64,000 bases of DNA from Mycolicibacterium setense (GTDB lineage: Bacteria > Actinomycetota > Actinomycetes > Mycobacteriales > Mycobacteriaceae): positions 682,001 through 746,000 of the forward strand of contig NZ_JTJW01000003.1 in the NCBI RefSeq assembly GCF_000805385.1, given 5' to 3'. Each line of letters opens with the position of its first letter. Position 1 is the stretch's first letter. Both the position numbers and the translations under genes were made by a program. This document shows positions 8,739 through 16,996 of this stretch, piece by piece. The notes beneath the pieces are model-generated. The model was not told the DNA's origin. It was given only the letters and a program-made list of their open reading frames with translations, and did not search any database.

Positions 8739-10019
8739 TCAGTGAGGCCGAGGGCCTCGACCGCATGACGTGATCGATATGGATCTGGCCGGCGATGAAC
8801 CGTCCGTTGTCCGCGACAGCGGCCAGACCCGCCCGGGCCAGCGAGTGACCGTCAGGCAGCCCCGCGTAGTACAGACCGGGCAATGCCCCAGGATGCCGCC
8901 CTGCTGGAGCGGCACCCCGTTCTCGTCGAGCGCGTGAGCGGGAAGGATCCGATAATCAGGGCGGAATCCGGTGCACCACACGATGGTTGAGATGTGGTGG
9001 GGGACCAGGTCGAGCCGGGTGTCGAAGCCCGCGATCGCATCGAGATTCACGGCCGGTGCCGTTTCGGCCTCGGGGGCGACGAAGCCGCGGTCGCGCAGCC
9101 CGGCGTCGATCTTGTTGATCACCTCTCGGTATGAGAGAGCGGACTCCTCGGCGATGTCGATGACGTTGTCTTCCAGCGTCAGCACGTTTCCACGCGCCCC
9201 GCGCACCGAGCCGACCAGCACGACACCCTTCTCGGCCAACGTGCCGAGATTGAGTTCAGCGGTGCCAAGCCTGTTGCCGCACACCGGTAATCCGGGGAGT
9301 CGTGAGTTGTCGTCGGCAGCGGCGGTGACGAAGTCGTCGTACAGCGAGAACACGTGCATCCATTCTTGGATGGTGCGGCCGCGGTAGTGCCGGGGCCAGG
9401 CTCGGTGCCGTCCCACGGCCAGGAAGACCCGTCGTCCGGCGTCTGTCAGTTCATCGGCGATCTGCTGACCGCTGATCCCCGCACCGACCACCAGGACCGA
9501 CCCGTCCGGAAGCGAGTCGGGATTGCGGTAGTCGGACGAATGTGTTTGGTGGATGGCCGAATCGATGTCGCAGGACAGGATGGGCTTGCGCGGTTGGGCG
9601 TAGCCGCCGACCGCCGCGACGAGGTTGCGCGATTCGACCGTCCCGCCGTCGTGTAGTCGGGTTCTGAACCGCACGTCGTCATCGGGCGCGCCGAACCGAC
9701 TCTCGACGGCCTGTACCGGGGTGTGCTCGCGGACCGTCAGGTCGTGGTCCCGCACATAGCGTCGCAGATAGCCGGCCACCTGCGGCCCCGACGGCAGGGC
9801 GAGCGGATCGTCGCCGTCGTAGTCCCAGCCGGGCAGCCGGATCGATCGGTTGCCGCTCCCGACGAGCAGGCTGTCCCACCGTTCGTGTGCCCAGCGTTGG
9901 CCGACCTCGCCCTTCTCGAAGACAATCGCCTCGTGCCCGATTTCCTGTAGCGCTCCGGCCACGCCGCAGCCTTGCTGGCCGGCGCCGATGATGACGGTCT
10001 CGATGTACTCGTTGCTCAT
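8739..10019 (-). CDS. FAD/NAD(P)-dependent monooxygenase, frameshifted near its C-terminus
   Basis: The open frame encodes 426 residues of a flavin monooxygenase-like protein: FAD motif GAGQQGCG near 12-19, NADPH motif GAGISGQQ near 173-180, and the late FMO motif WCTGFRPDY. After GVPLQQGGILG the frame turns to unrelated Cys/Arg-rich sequence. The -1/+1 neighbouring frame at that point reads ALPGLYYAGLP and continues through SLARAGLAAVADNGRFIAG to a stop at 8725-8727, which is the expected family C-terminus. A single base is therefore missing at the four-C run 8886-8889, through mutation or sequencing error. It is divergent from a MerR regulator. Confidence 0.85.
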   Translation of the reverse strand: MSNEYIETVIIGAGQQGCGVAGALQEIGHEAIVFEKGEVGQRWAHERWDSLLVGSGNRSIRLPGWDYDGDDPLALPSGPQVAGYLRRYVRDHDLTVREHTPVQAVESRFGAPDDDVRFRTRLHDGGTVESRNLVAAVGGYAQPRKPILSCDIDSAIHQTHSSDYRNPDSLPDGSVLVVGAGISGQQIADELTDAGRRVFLAVGRHRAWPRHYRGRTIQEWMHVFSLYDDFVTAAADDNSRLPGLPVCGNRLGTAELNLGTLAEKGVVLVGSVRGARGNVLTLEDNVIDIAEESALSYREVINKIDAGLRDRGFVAPEAETAPAVNLDAIAGFDTRLDLVPHHISTIVWCTGFRPDYRILPAHALDENGVPLQQGGILGHCPVCTTRGCLTVTRWPGRVWPLSRTTDGSSPARSISITSCGRGPRPH

Positions 10020-10047
10020 GGAGAGCCTTTCTTTTCGTGGCCAGTTA

Positions 10048-10063
10048 GTTAGGGTGACCTAAC
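10048..10063. promoter_or_regulatory. Dyad between divergent monooxygenase and MerR genes
   Basis: GTTAGG-GTGA-CCTAAC has perfect 6-bp arms and lies in the 95-bp divergent region, 29 bases from the monooxygenase start. It is a reasonable operator for the adjacent MerR-type protein. It also partly resembles an IdeR iron box (about 14 of 19 positions by eye), so an iron link cannot be excluded. Confidence 0.4.
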
Positions 10064-10114
10064 AAGAGCACTTCAAGTCGGCTTCAGATCAAGGTCGTGA
10101 ACGCGGTGGGTGAC

Positions 10115-10516
10115 ATGAGTGACGACGACTTCATCGGCATCGGTGCGGCCGCGCGGCGGTTCGGTCTGGCCGAATCGGCACTGCGGTACTGGGAGAAGCG
10201 CGGCCTGCTCCATCCGGCCCAGCGCCGGTCCAGCTGGCGGCTGTACGGCCCGGAGCAACTCCACCGGATCGGGCTGATCAAGATGTGGCGGGAGAGCGGG
10301 CTCATGAGCCTCGACGAGATCGAGGCCATCGTCACCGCAGGTAACCATGACTGGCGCGACGCCGTGCGCGACCGCCTGCAGGAGATTGCACGGCAACAGG
10401 ATCGGCTGGCGAACGCCAAGGAGCACCTCGAGCACCTACTGACCTGTCCGGACGAGAATCCGGCCGAGGACTGTCCGTACCTGCGGAAGATGACGGCTCA
10501 GTACCCGGCGCGGTAA
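10115..10516 (+). CDS. MerR family transcriptional regulator
   Basis: A 133-residue regulator with an N-terminal winged helix (IGAAARRFGLAESALRYWEKRGLL, RRSSWRLYGPEQLHRI) and a long dimerisation helix (ARQQDRLANAKEHLEHLLTC). The C-terminus has two cysteines (TCPDENPAEDCPYLR), which could bind metal or sense redox state, but there is no SoxR-type iron-sulphur Cys cluster. ATG at 10115 is preferred; GTG at 10097 would add six residues. It is transcribed away from the monooxygenase, its likely target. Confidence 0.85.
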   Translation: MSDDDFIGIGAAARRFGLAESALRYWEKRGLLHPAQRRSSWRLYGPEQLHRIGLIKMWRESGLMSLDEIEAIVTAGNHDWRDAVRDRLQEIARQQDRLANAKEHLEHLLTCPDENPAEDCPYLRKMTAQYPAR

Positions 10517-10561
10517 GCCGGGTGCTGGACGGGACTCCGGCGCCATAGCAGTGTGGGAGTC

Positions 10562-11557
10562 ATGCGCACACTGCCGGCGGTCCTGCTCACCATTCTGCTG
10601 TGCATCACCGGGTGTTCACCGGACGACCGTGCCGCAGATCCGTTGTCCGCGTGGAACGACACGTCGGCGAAGAGTTCGATCACCGACTACGTCAAACGCG
10701 TCACCACCGCGGACACCCCCGATTTCGTGGCGCCGGAGGACCGCATCGCGGTATTCGACAACGACGGGACGCTGTGGGCCGAGGCACCGGTGCCGTTCCA
10801 GGCGGCGTTCGTCTTCGACGAGCTCAGACGCAGGGCTCCGCAGGAGCCGGCGCTGGCCGCCGATCCCATGGTGCAGGCGGCGCTCAAGGGCGACGTGGCA
10901 ACGCTGCTCGCGGGCGAGAGGCACGACGGTCTGTTGCACGTCCTGGCGCTCACCCATGCCGGGATGACCACCGAAGAGTTCGACAAGCGCGTGACCGACT
11001 GGATGGCCACCGCCAAGCACCCCCGTTTCGACCGGCCCTACGATCAGCTGACGTACGAACCGCAGCAACAGCTGCTGAACTATCTGCGGGACAACGGGTT
11101 CCGCACCTACATCGTTTCCGGCGGGGGCGCGGACTTCATGCGGGTGTTCGCGCAGCGGGTGTACGGCATCCCGCCCGGGCAGGTGGTCGGCTCCACCGGC
11201 ACCACCAAATACGAACTGCGGGACGGCAAACCGGTGCTCGTCAAGACCCTGGACTACGTATTCGTCGACGACAAGGCGGGAAAGCCGTCGGGCATCCACG
11301 AATTCATCGGCCGGCGCCCCATTCTGGCGGTCGGCAACAGCGACGGTGACCAGGCGATGCTGGAGTACACCACCATCGACAACCCGCGACCCAGCCTGGG
11401 TGTGCTGATCCACCACACCGACGCAGAGCGCGAATACGCCTACGACGCCCACCCACCGGCCTCGGGAAAACTCGTCACCGCGCTGCAGGCGGCCGGGCCG
11501 AACGGCTGGACCGTCGTCGATATGAAGAACGATTGGAAGACGGTGTTCGCCCAGTGA
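10562..11557 (+). CDS. HAD family phosphatase, predicted lipoprotein
   Basis: A 331-residue protein with a lipoprotein signal peptide: MRTLPAVLLTILLC then lipobox ITGC with Cys18. HAD motif I is VFDNDGTLW (nucleophile and acid/base Asp), motif II IVSGGGAD, and motif IV AVGNSDGDQAM with a lysine upstream (VFVDDKAGKP). It resembles extracytoplasmic phosphoserine- or phosphocholine-phosphatase-like HADs. The ATG at 10562 is chosen over GTG at 10553. Its stop overlaps the next gene (GTGA), making a four-gene plus-strand run with two PH-domain proteins. Confidence 0.87.
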   Translation: MRTLPAVLLTILLCITGCSPDDRAADPLSAWNDTSAKSSITDYVKRVTTADTPDFVAPEDRIAVFDNDGTLWAEAPVPFQAAFVFDELRRRAPQEPALAADPMVQAALKGDVATLLAGERHDGLLHVLALTHAGMTTEEFDKRVTDWMATAKHPRFDRPYDQLTYEPQQQLLNYLRDNGFRTYIVSGGGADFMRVFAQRVYGIPPGQVVGSTGTTKYELRDGKPVLVKTLDYVFVDDKAGKPSGIHEFIGRRPILAVGNSDGDQAMLEYTTIDNPRPSLGVLIHHTDAEREYAYDAHPPASGKLVTALQAAGPNGWTVVDMKNDWKTVFAQ

Positions 11558-12048
11558 ATCTGGTCGATCCGGCCCAGCCGCCGAGCCGTAAGGCGCCACT
11601 GGTGTGGGCGCTGAGCGCGGCCATCCCGTGGGCCATGCTGGCCTTCGCCCAGTTGATCTGGTTCGTGCTCGATTCACGGATGCCGTGGCTGCACATCGCG
11701 GCCGCAGCCGTCACGGTCGTGGGCGCGGTGGTGTTCGTGGTCGTCGTCCCGCTGTGGCGCTACCGCGTGCACCGGTGGGACATCAACGTCGGATCCGGCA
11801 CACCCGCGGTGTACACGCGCACCGGGTGGCTGGTGCAGGAGCGCCGCATCGCGCCCATCTCCCGCGTGCAGACCGTGGACACCTACCGCGGCCCGCTGGA
11901 TCGGCTGTTCGGCCTGGCCAATGTCACGGTGACGACGGCGTCCTCGGCCGGTGCCGTGCGCATCGTGGCGCTCGACGACGATGTCGCCGAACGGGTGGTG
12001 GCGCAGCTGACCGATATCGCGGCGATCGGTGAACAGGACGCCACGTGA
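11554..12048 (+). CDS. PH domain-containing membrane protein (YdbS-like)
   Basis: A 164-residue protein with two membrane helices (PWAMLAFAQLIWFVL and a second Ala/Val-rich segment) followed by a bacterial PH domain (DUF304): YRVHRWDINVG, RTGWLVQERRIAPISRVQTVDT, GPLDRLFGLANVTVTT. Start GTG at 11554 overlaps the HAD stop by four bases, and its own stop overlaps the next start in the same way. YdbS/YdbT-type pairs are membrane proteins of poorly known role. Confidence 0.85.
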   Translation: MNLVDPAQPPSRKAPLVWALSAAIPWAMLAFAQLIWFVLDSRMPWLHIAAAAVTVVGAVVFVVVVPLWRYRVHRWDINVGSGTPAVYTRTGWLVQERRIAPISRVQTVDTYRGPLDRLFGLANVTVTTASSAGAVRIVALDDDVAERVVAQLTDIAAIGEQDAT

Positions 12049-13544
12049 CGCCGCCGGCCGAGCCGGTCATCGGGCCGCCGCCGGCTGAGCCGGCCGCCCA
12101 GCCGCCATGGCAGCGGCTGAGCCCACGCATGCTGCTGGTCCACCCGGTCCATGAAGTACTGCAACAGATTCCGCTGCTGATCGGTGCGGTGGTGCTGGGC
12201 TCGGCGACCGGCAACTCCGGGTGGACGTTCGCGGCGGTCGGTCTCACTGTCGCCGTCGGCGTGGCGCGGTGGTTCACCACCAGCTACCGCATCGAAGCCG
12301 GCGAGGTGCGGCTGCGCACCGGGCTGCTGCAGCGCAAAGTGCTGTCGGTGCCGCGCAACCGGATCCGCTCGGTTTCCACCGATGCCCGGCTGCTGCACCG
12401 GCTTCTCGGGCTGACCGTGCTACGGATCAGCACCGGCCAGGAGGCCAAGGGCGACACCGAGTTTGCCCTCGACGCGGTCCAGGCGGAGCAGGTGCCGCGG
12501 CTGCGCGCGATCCTGCTGGCCGATGCCGTCCCGGTCGCCGATGCGCCGGCAGGCCGGGAGCTGGCCCGCTGGCAGCCGTCCTGGCTGCGCTACAGCCCGC
12601 TGAGTTTCACCGGCCTGGCCATGATCGCCGCGGCGGCCGGAGTGATCTACCAAGCCGGAATCGGTGCAGTGCTACAGGATTCGGAACTCGCCCAGTCCGG
12701 CATTGCGGCCGCCGAACGCCTCGGCGGGTTGGTCAGCGTGGTAGCCGTCGGCGTAGTGGTGCTGGTGGCCTCGGTGGTGTTGTCCGTTTTGAGGTCGTTG
12801 CTCACGTACGGGAATCTGGTGCTGCGCAGAGATTCCGACATACTTCACCTGCAGCACGGCCTGCTGCGGCTGCGGGAACACACCTATGACATGCGCCGGA
12901 TGCGTGGTGGCACACTGCGTGAACCCTTACTGGTACGCGCCTTCGGTGGTGCGCGCCTGGACGCGGTGATGACCGGCGTCGGCGGCGAGGGGGAAGCGTC
13001 GCTCCTGCTGCCGCCCTGCCCCGCGGGCACCGCCAGGAAAGTGCTGGCCGAGTTGATAGACCACCCCGGCGCCGTCGACGCACGGCTGGTGGCCCACGGA
13101 CCGGCGGCGACGCGCAGGCGCTGGACTCGCGCGCTGACGCTGCCGCTGATCGTGGGCGTGGTGCTGTTGGTGGCCGGGGTGCCGCCATGGGCGTGGGTGC
13201 TGTGGGCACTGTTGACCGGGTGCGCCGGTCTGCTGGCCGCGGACCGGGCACGATCACTGGGCCACCTGGTGCACGACGGCTGGTTGGTGGCCCGCGCCGG
13301 CAGCCTGGAGCGTCGCCGCGACCACCTCGACACCGCCGGGATCATCGGATGGACGGTGCGGCAGACGTTGTTTCAGCGCCGCGCCGGGGTCGCCACCCTG
13401 ATCGCCGCGACCGCGGCGGGGGAGAAGCGCTACGAGGTGATCGACGTGCCCGCGGAACACGCGTGGTCGGTGGCGGTGGCCGCCTCGCCGTGGGTGGCCG
13501 ACAATGCCTGGGCGGCCGGCCCGGCAGGCCCCGACTTGCGCTGA
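12045..13544 (+). CDS. Large PH domain-containing membrane protein (YdbT-like)
   Basis: A 499-residue polytopic protein with at least two, probably three, PH (DUF304) modules between pairs of membrane helices: first near residue 85 (TSYRIEAGEVRLRTGLLQRKVLSV), second near 250 (GNLVLRRDSDILHLQHGLL), third near 395 (LVHDGWLVARAGSLERRRDHL). It is the expected partner of the upstream YdbS-like protein; translation is coupled by GTGA overlap. The N-terminus is Pro-rich and cytoplasmic. Confidence 0.87.
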   Translation: MTPPAEPVIGPPPAEPAAQPPWQRLSPRMLLVHPVHEVLQQIPLLIGAVVLGSATGNSGWTFAAVGLTVAVGVARWFTTSYRIEAGEVRLRTGLLQRKVLSVPRNRIRSVSTDARLLHRLLGLTVLRISTGQEAKGDTEFALDAVQAEQVPRLRAILLADAVPVADAPAGRELARWQPSWLRYSPLSFTGLAMIAAAAGVIYQAGIGAVLQDSELAQSGIAAAERLGGLVSVVAVGVVVLVASVVLSVLRSLLTYGNLVLRRDSDILHLQHGLLRLREHTYDMRRMRGGTLREPLLVRAFGGARLDAVMTGVGGEGEASLLLPPCPAGTARKVLAELIDHPGAVDARLVAHGPAATRRRWTRALTLPLIVGVVLLVAGVPPWAWVLWALLTGCAGLLAADRARSLGHLVHDGWLVARAGSLERRRDHLDTAGIIGWTVRQTLFQRRAGVATLIAATAAGEKRYEVIDVPAEHAWSVAVAASPWVADNAWAAGPAGPDLR

Positions 13545-13569
13545 ATTCACCGGCGTTTACTGTCGCTGC

Positions 13570-14385
13570 ATGGCTATCGGTGGAGTGCTGTTCGACATCG
13601 ATGGTGTGCTGGTGACCTCCTGGCAGCCCATCGACGGCGCGGCGCAGACCTTGCGGACACTGGCCGAGAATCAGATCGCCCGGTCCTACCTGACCAACAC
13701 CACCACCCGCACCCGCGCGCAGATCGCCGACCTGCTGAGCGCGGCAGGCATGGATGTCGCCGCCGACGAGGTCATCACCGCCGCGGTGCTGACCGCCCAG
13801 TACGTACGCGACCGTTATCCCGGCGCCCGATGTTTCCTGGTCAACAGCGGACACATCGGTGAGGACATGCCCGGCGTCGACGTCGTCTACTCCAGCGACT
13901 TCACCGGACCGGCCGCACCGGAGACCCCGGACGTGGTGCTGCTCGGAGGTGCCGGGCCGGAGTACAACCACCTCACCCTCAGCTGGGTCTACGACTGGAT
14001 GGCTCAGGGCGTGCCGGTCGTGGCGATGCACCGCAGCACCGCGTGGAACACCACCGACGGACTGCGGGTGGACACCGGCATGTACCTGGCAGGCATGGAG
14101 GAGACCTCGGGTCGCAAGGCCACCGCCGTCGGCAAGCCCGCTCCGGAAGGGTTCCTGGCCGCCGCGAACCGGCTCGGCGTCGACCCCGAAGAGATGTACA
14201 TGATCGGCGACGACCTCAACAACGACGTGCTGGCCGCCCAGGTGGTGGGGATGGCCGGCGTGCTGGTGCGTACCGGAAAGTTCCGCCAGGACACATTGGA
14301 CCGTTGGGCCGCAGACGAATTCGCCATGCAACCCAACTACGTCATCGACTCGGTCGCCGACCTTCCCGAGCTTCTGGGACTGTAG
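13570..14385 (+). CDS. HAD-IIA family hydrolase (LHPP/NagD-like)
   Basis: A 271-residue cytosolic phosphatase: motif I LFDIDGVL with Asp9 and Asp11, TNTTTRTRAQ as motif II, GKPAPEGF with the conserved Lys, and IGDDLNNDVLAA as motif IV. The C2A cap region lies between. This architecture matches phospholysine/phosphohistidine phosphatase-like or NagD proteins; substrate unknown. ATG at 13570 gives the usual family N-terminus; the frame extends upstream into the previous gene but is not needed. Confidence 0.88.
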   Translation: MAIGGVLFDIDGVLVTSWQPIDGAAQTLRTLAENQIARSYLTNTTTRTRAQIADLLSAAGMDVAADEVITAAVLTAQYVRDRYPGARCFLVNSGHIGEDMPGVDVVYSSDFTGPAAPETPDVVLLGGAGPEYNHLTLSWVYDWMAQGVPVVAMHRSTAWNTTDGLRVDTGMYLAGMEETSGRKATAVGKPAPEGFLAAANRLGVDPEEMYMIGDDLNNDVLAAQVVGMAGVLVRTGKFRQDTLDRWAADEFAMQPNYVIDSVADLPELLGL

Positions 14386-14426
14386 CCGTCTGGCGCCCCG
14401 TCTGGCTGGCCTGGCCGGCCGGCGAT

Positions 14427-14492
14427 GCGCCGTTTTCCACGCCGCGGCTGTGGTTGTCGAGGCGAGCACGACCCGCACGCAGAAAACGGCGC
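14427..14492. repeat. Intergenic inverted repeat
   Basis: Arms GCGCCGTTTTC (14427-14437) and GAAAACGGCGC (14482-14492) are perfect complements around a 44-base spacer. It lies 41 bases after the HAD-IIA stop, between convergent genes, so it may act as a terminator or be a dispersed palindrome. Confidence 0.6.
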
Positions 14493-14493
14493 T

Positions 14494-14580
14494 CGGCTCG
14501 GTCTCCCTCGGCTCGGTCTCCCTCGGCTCGGGCGGTCTCCCTCGGCTCGGGCGGTCTCCCTCGGCTCGGGCGGTCTCCCT
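14494..14580. repeat. Tandem minisatellite (VNTR-like)
   Basis: Five head-to-tail units: two of 15 bp (CGGCTCGGTCTCCCT, from 14494 and 14509) and three of 19 bp (CGGCTCGGGCGGTCTCCCT, from 14524, 14543 and 14562). The longer unit adds GCGG inside the shorter one. It lies just before the end of the minus-strand secreted protein gene and resembles mycobacterial MIRU-VNTR loci. Confidence 0.9.
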
Positions 14581-14595
14581 TGGCCCGGCCGGCAT

Positions 14596-16869
14596 CTACA
14601 CCGTGTAGCGCCTGTCGTACCCGGCCTGGCGCTCGGCGATCTGCTGTGCGCGGTCGTAGTTGAGCTGCTCGGGCGTGGTGTTCGGATCACTTGCCACGAT
14701 GCCCGCGACCTCCGAAACGTTCACCACCCGCGTCGTCACCGTGGGGTTGTTGGCGGAATCCGGGTCCACACCCTGGAACCGCATCGAGATGGTGCCCTGG
14801 TTCAGCCCGCCGGTGGACACCCAGTTGGCCACGCCGGGATCGTTCTTGGACACCACGATGGTGTAGGTGCCGTCGGCGTTCTTGATCGCCTGGCTGTTGT
14901 TGAGGCTGGTCTGCTGATTGCGGGTGTCGTTGGTGATGGTCCAGTCGTTGGTCACCGGCACCACGAAGTACTCCGCATCACCCGGATCGACGGTGATGAT
15001 CATCGCCTCGTCGTCCTTGAGCTGGAAGTAGCCGGCGCTCTGCAACTGCGTGGACAGGAACTGGGCGTTGTGCTGTGGCGGGGACAGCGTGTTGGGCGTG
15101 CCGGTGGCGGTCGCCACCGACATGTAGGTGTTCTCGCCGCTGATTCCGGTGACCAGCATCAGCAGCGCGGTCTCGGTGGACGACAACAGCAGCGGTACCT
15201 TGTCGAACGCCGGGATCACCGACACCAGGCTCATCAAGGCCGGATTCTCGATCACCGTCTGGCCGAGGCCCGGTATGGCGAATCCGCCGATCTGGCTGAA
15301 CAAGCTGCTGGGCGGGCCGTCGGTCTTTTCGATGGTCAGCGTCATGGGCGACTCGGTGTTCCAGTCTCCCAAGGTGTTTCGGGTGGCCAGGATGGTCGAG
15401 TTGGACGGGGCCTGGATGTAGTTCATGCCCTGTTCGGGGTTGGCCGGCGCTGCGTCCGGACTCACCACGATGGTGAACGTCCCGTCATCCCTGATACTGA
15501 GATCCTCACCGCTGAGGTTCGCCGCCGTCACGCCGTTGATACCGGTGAGCACACTGAAATTCGTGTTGGCGGAAGTGGGGTGGGTCGTGGGATCGGCCGG
15601 GTCGTATCCCGCGACCTTCCCCTCTATCTCGTAGGTGGAGGCGCCGTTGATACCGGTGAACCGGTAGACGGTGTCCGGGTTGTCGTACCAGATACGGGTG
15701 CCACCGGCGTCCTGCCCGTTCCAACTGTGTGGCGGGTTGACCTGGAGCAGCAGCTTCGGATCGTTCGAATTGAGCAGCAGGAACTCGGTCGCCGACTGGT
15801 TGGCGAACTCGGTCGCGGCCTGGTGGAGCTGCGACAGGTTCGTGAAGTCAGGACCGCCGACCGCGGAGAAGTTCTTGGCCGCCTCGACGTACCAGGCCGC
15901 CATCAAGACCACCTTGGCCAGTTGCACGACCGGGGTGTTGACGATCCGGGCGACCTCCCGCTCGGCCGCGAGCTGTTCCTCGGTGGCCAGTGTGCTCGTC
16001 GCCTCGTCGACCACCGCCGAGGTGGTGACGGTGCTTTCGACCTGCTGGGTCTCCCGAGACCGGCCGAAGAGATCGACCGAGGGGCCCTGCCCGCCGTCGC
16101 GGCGCGACCAGCCCAACAGTGCCGCCAGCCCGATGTCGTTGACGGGGTTCACCGGGGTTTCCGGGATGAGCGGTTTGAGCCGCTCCGTCACGTCCGCCAC
16201 CAATTGCGGGATGACGCGGGCGGGCGCGGGAGCGCTCGTGGGAATCGATGACGGGAGTGCTTGGCTCACAACGCTTTTGGTCAGGACTGTGATGGACGTC
16301 AGCGGCTGCGGGGCCCCGGGGGTGTCCACCTCGGCCGTGAGGGCGGGCTTGCTCTCCGGCGCGGCCGGCCGCTTGCGGGGCGCATCGGTTGTCGTGCCGA
16401 TGGCCCGCGACACCGCCTGCCGCACATTGCCGACGGCGGTTTCGACCTCGTTGGCCGCGGTGGAGGCCGACTTGCCGCCCTTGGCTTCCTCGGCGTCATC
16501 TGCCTTGGATTTCCGGTCGGTCGAGACCGCGGACGATCGACGCTCACCGGGCTTCGAGCCGCCAAGGGCCGACTCCACTTTCGCCGACACCTCGCCGAGT
16601 CGTTTGGCCAGCTTGTCCGGGCCGGGCAACGACGGCTTGCGGGGGCCGCGCTTGGGCGTCGAGCTATCCGACTTCGGACTGCCGGTTGCGCCTGATGACG
16701 TACCCGACGAGGTACCCGACGATGTGCCCGACGAGTCCGGGCTGCCCGTCCCGGCCGACGCGATCGCGGAGCCGTTGGCCACCGCCACACCGATGCCCAG
16801 CGCGACAGCGAGAGCGCCCACCCGTCCGATGAATCGTGCGCCTCCAGCGGTAGCCGACGTCGTCGTCAT
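14596..16869 (-). CDS. Large secreted protein with DUF1214-like C-terminal region
   Basis: A 757-residue exported protein. A signal peptide (GRVGALAVALGIGVAVANGSAIASA) is followed by a low-complexity Ser/Gly/Thr linker with SGTSSGTSSGTSSG. Next comes a Lys/Arg/Ala-rich amphipathic stretch (about 70-170), then a Pro/Thr/Val linker and a globular half from about 290. The globular part has VYRFTGINGASTYEIEG, LGDWNTE and near the end VPVTNDWT, NQQTSLNN and SKNDPGVANWVSTGG, like actinobacterial DUF1214 proteins. ATG at 16869 has a strong GGGGGAGG Shine-Dalgarno. Function unknown; probably cell-envelope. The stop lies 15 bases beyond the minisatellite. Confidence 0.8.
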   Translation of the reverse strand: MTTTSATAGGARFIGRVGALAVALGIGVAVANGSAIASAGTGSPDSSGTSSGTSSGTSSGATGSPKSDSSTPKRGPRKPSLPGPDKLAKRLGEVSAKVESALGGSKPGERRSSAVSTDRKSKADDAEEAKGGKSASTAANEVETAVGNVRQAVSRAIGTTTDAPRKRPAAPESKPALTAEVDTPGAPQPLTSITVLTKSVVSQALPSSIPTSAPAPARVIPQLVADVTERLKPLIPETPVNPVNDIGLAALLGWSRRDGGQGPSVDLFGRSRETQQVESTVTTSAVVDEATSTLATEEQLAAEREVARIVNTPVVQLAKVVLMAAWYVEAAKNFSAVGGPDFTNLSQLHQAATEFANQSATEFLLLNSNDPKLLLQVNPPHSWNGQDAGGTRIWYDNPDTVYRFTGINGASTYEIEGKVAGYDPADPTTHPTSANTNFSVLTGINGVTAANLSGEDLSIRDDGTFTIVVSPDAAPANPEQGMNYIQAPSNSTILATRNTLGDWNTESPMTLTIEKTDGPPSSLFSQIGGFAIPGLGQTVIENPALMSLVSVIPAFDKVPLLLSSTETALLMLVTGISGENTYMSVATATGTPNTLSPPQHNAQFLSTQLQSAGYFQLKDDEAMIITVDPGDAEYFVVPVTNDWTITNDTRNQQTSLNNSQAIKNADGTYTIVVSKNDPGVANWVSTGGLNQGTISMRFQGVDPDSANNPTVTTRVVNVSEVAGIVASDPNTTPEQLNYDRAQQIAERQAGYDRRYTV

Positions 16870-16885
16870 TTCGCCTCCCCCAACT

Positions 16886-16904
16886 GTTCTGACTGTCACA
16901 GAAC
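16886..16904. promoter_or_regulatory. Dyad upstream of the secreted DUF1214-like gene
   Basis: GTTCTG-N7-CAGAAC lies 17 bases before the start codon, next to the Shine-Dalgarno. It could be an operator or a leader hairpin. No regulator is assigned. Confidence 0.3.
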
Positions 16905-16996
16905 GCAATTGGCCGACTGTAACAAGTTCCAGTTCGGTCTCGGGCGAGTTTGGGCGACTCTGAATTTATTGGCGCGTATCGGGTGCGTTCGGCCCG

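Noticed and set aside
10044..10062. IdeR iron box before the monooxygenase
   Set aside because: Only about 14 of 19 consensus positions match and no iron-uptake gene is near; a MerR operator is as likely.
14494..14580. Tandem units as a CRISPR-like array
   Set aside because: Units are directly adjacent with no spacers.
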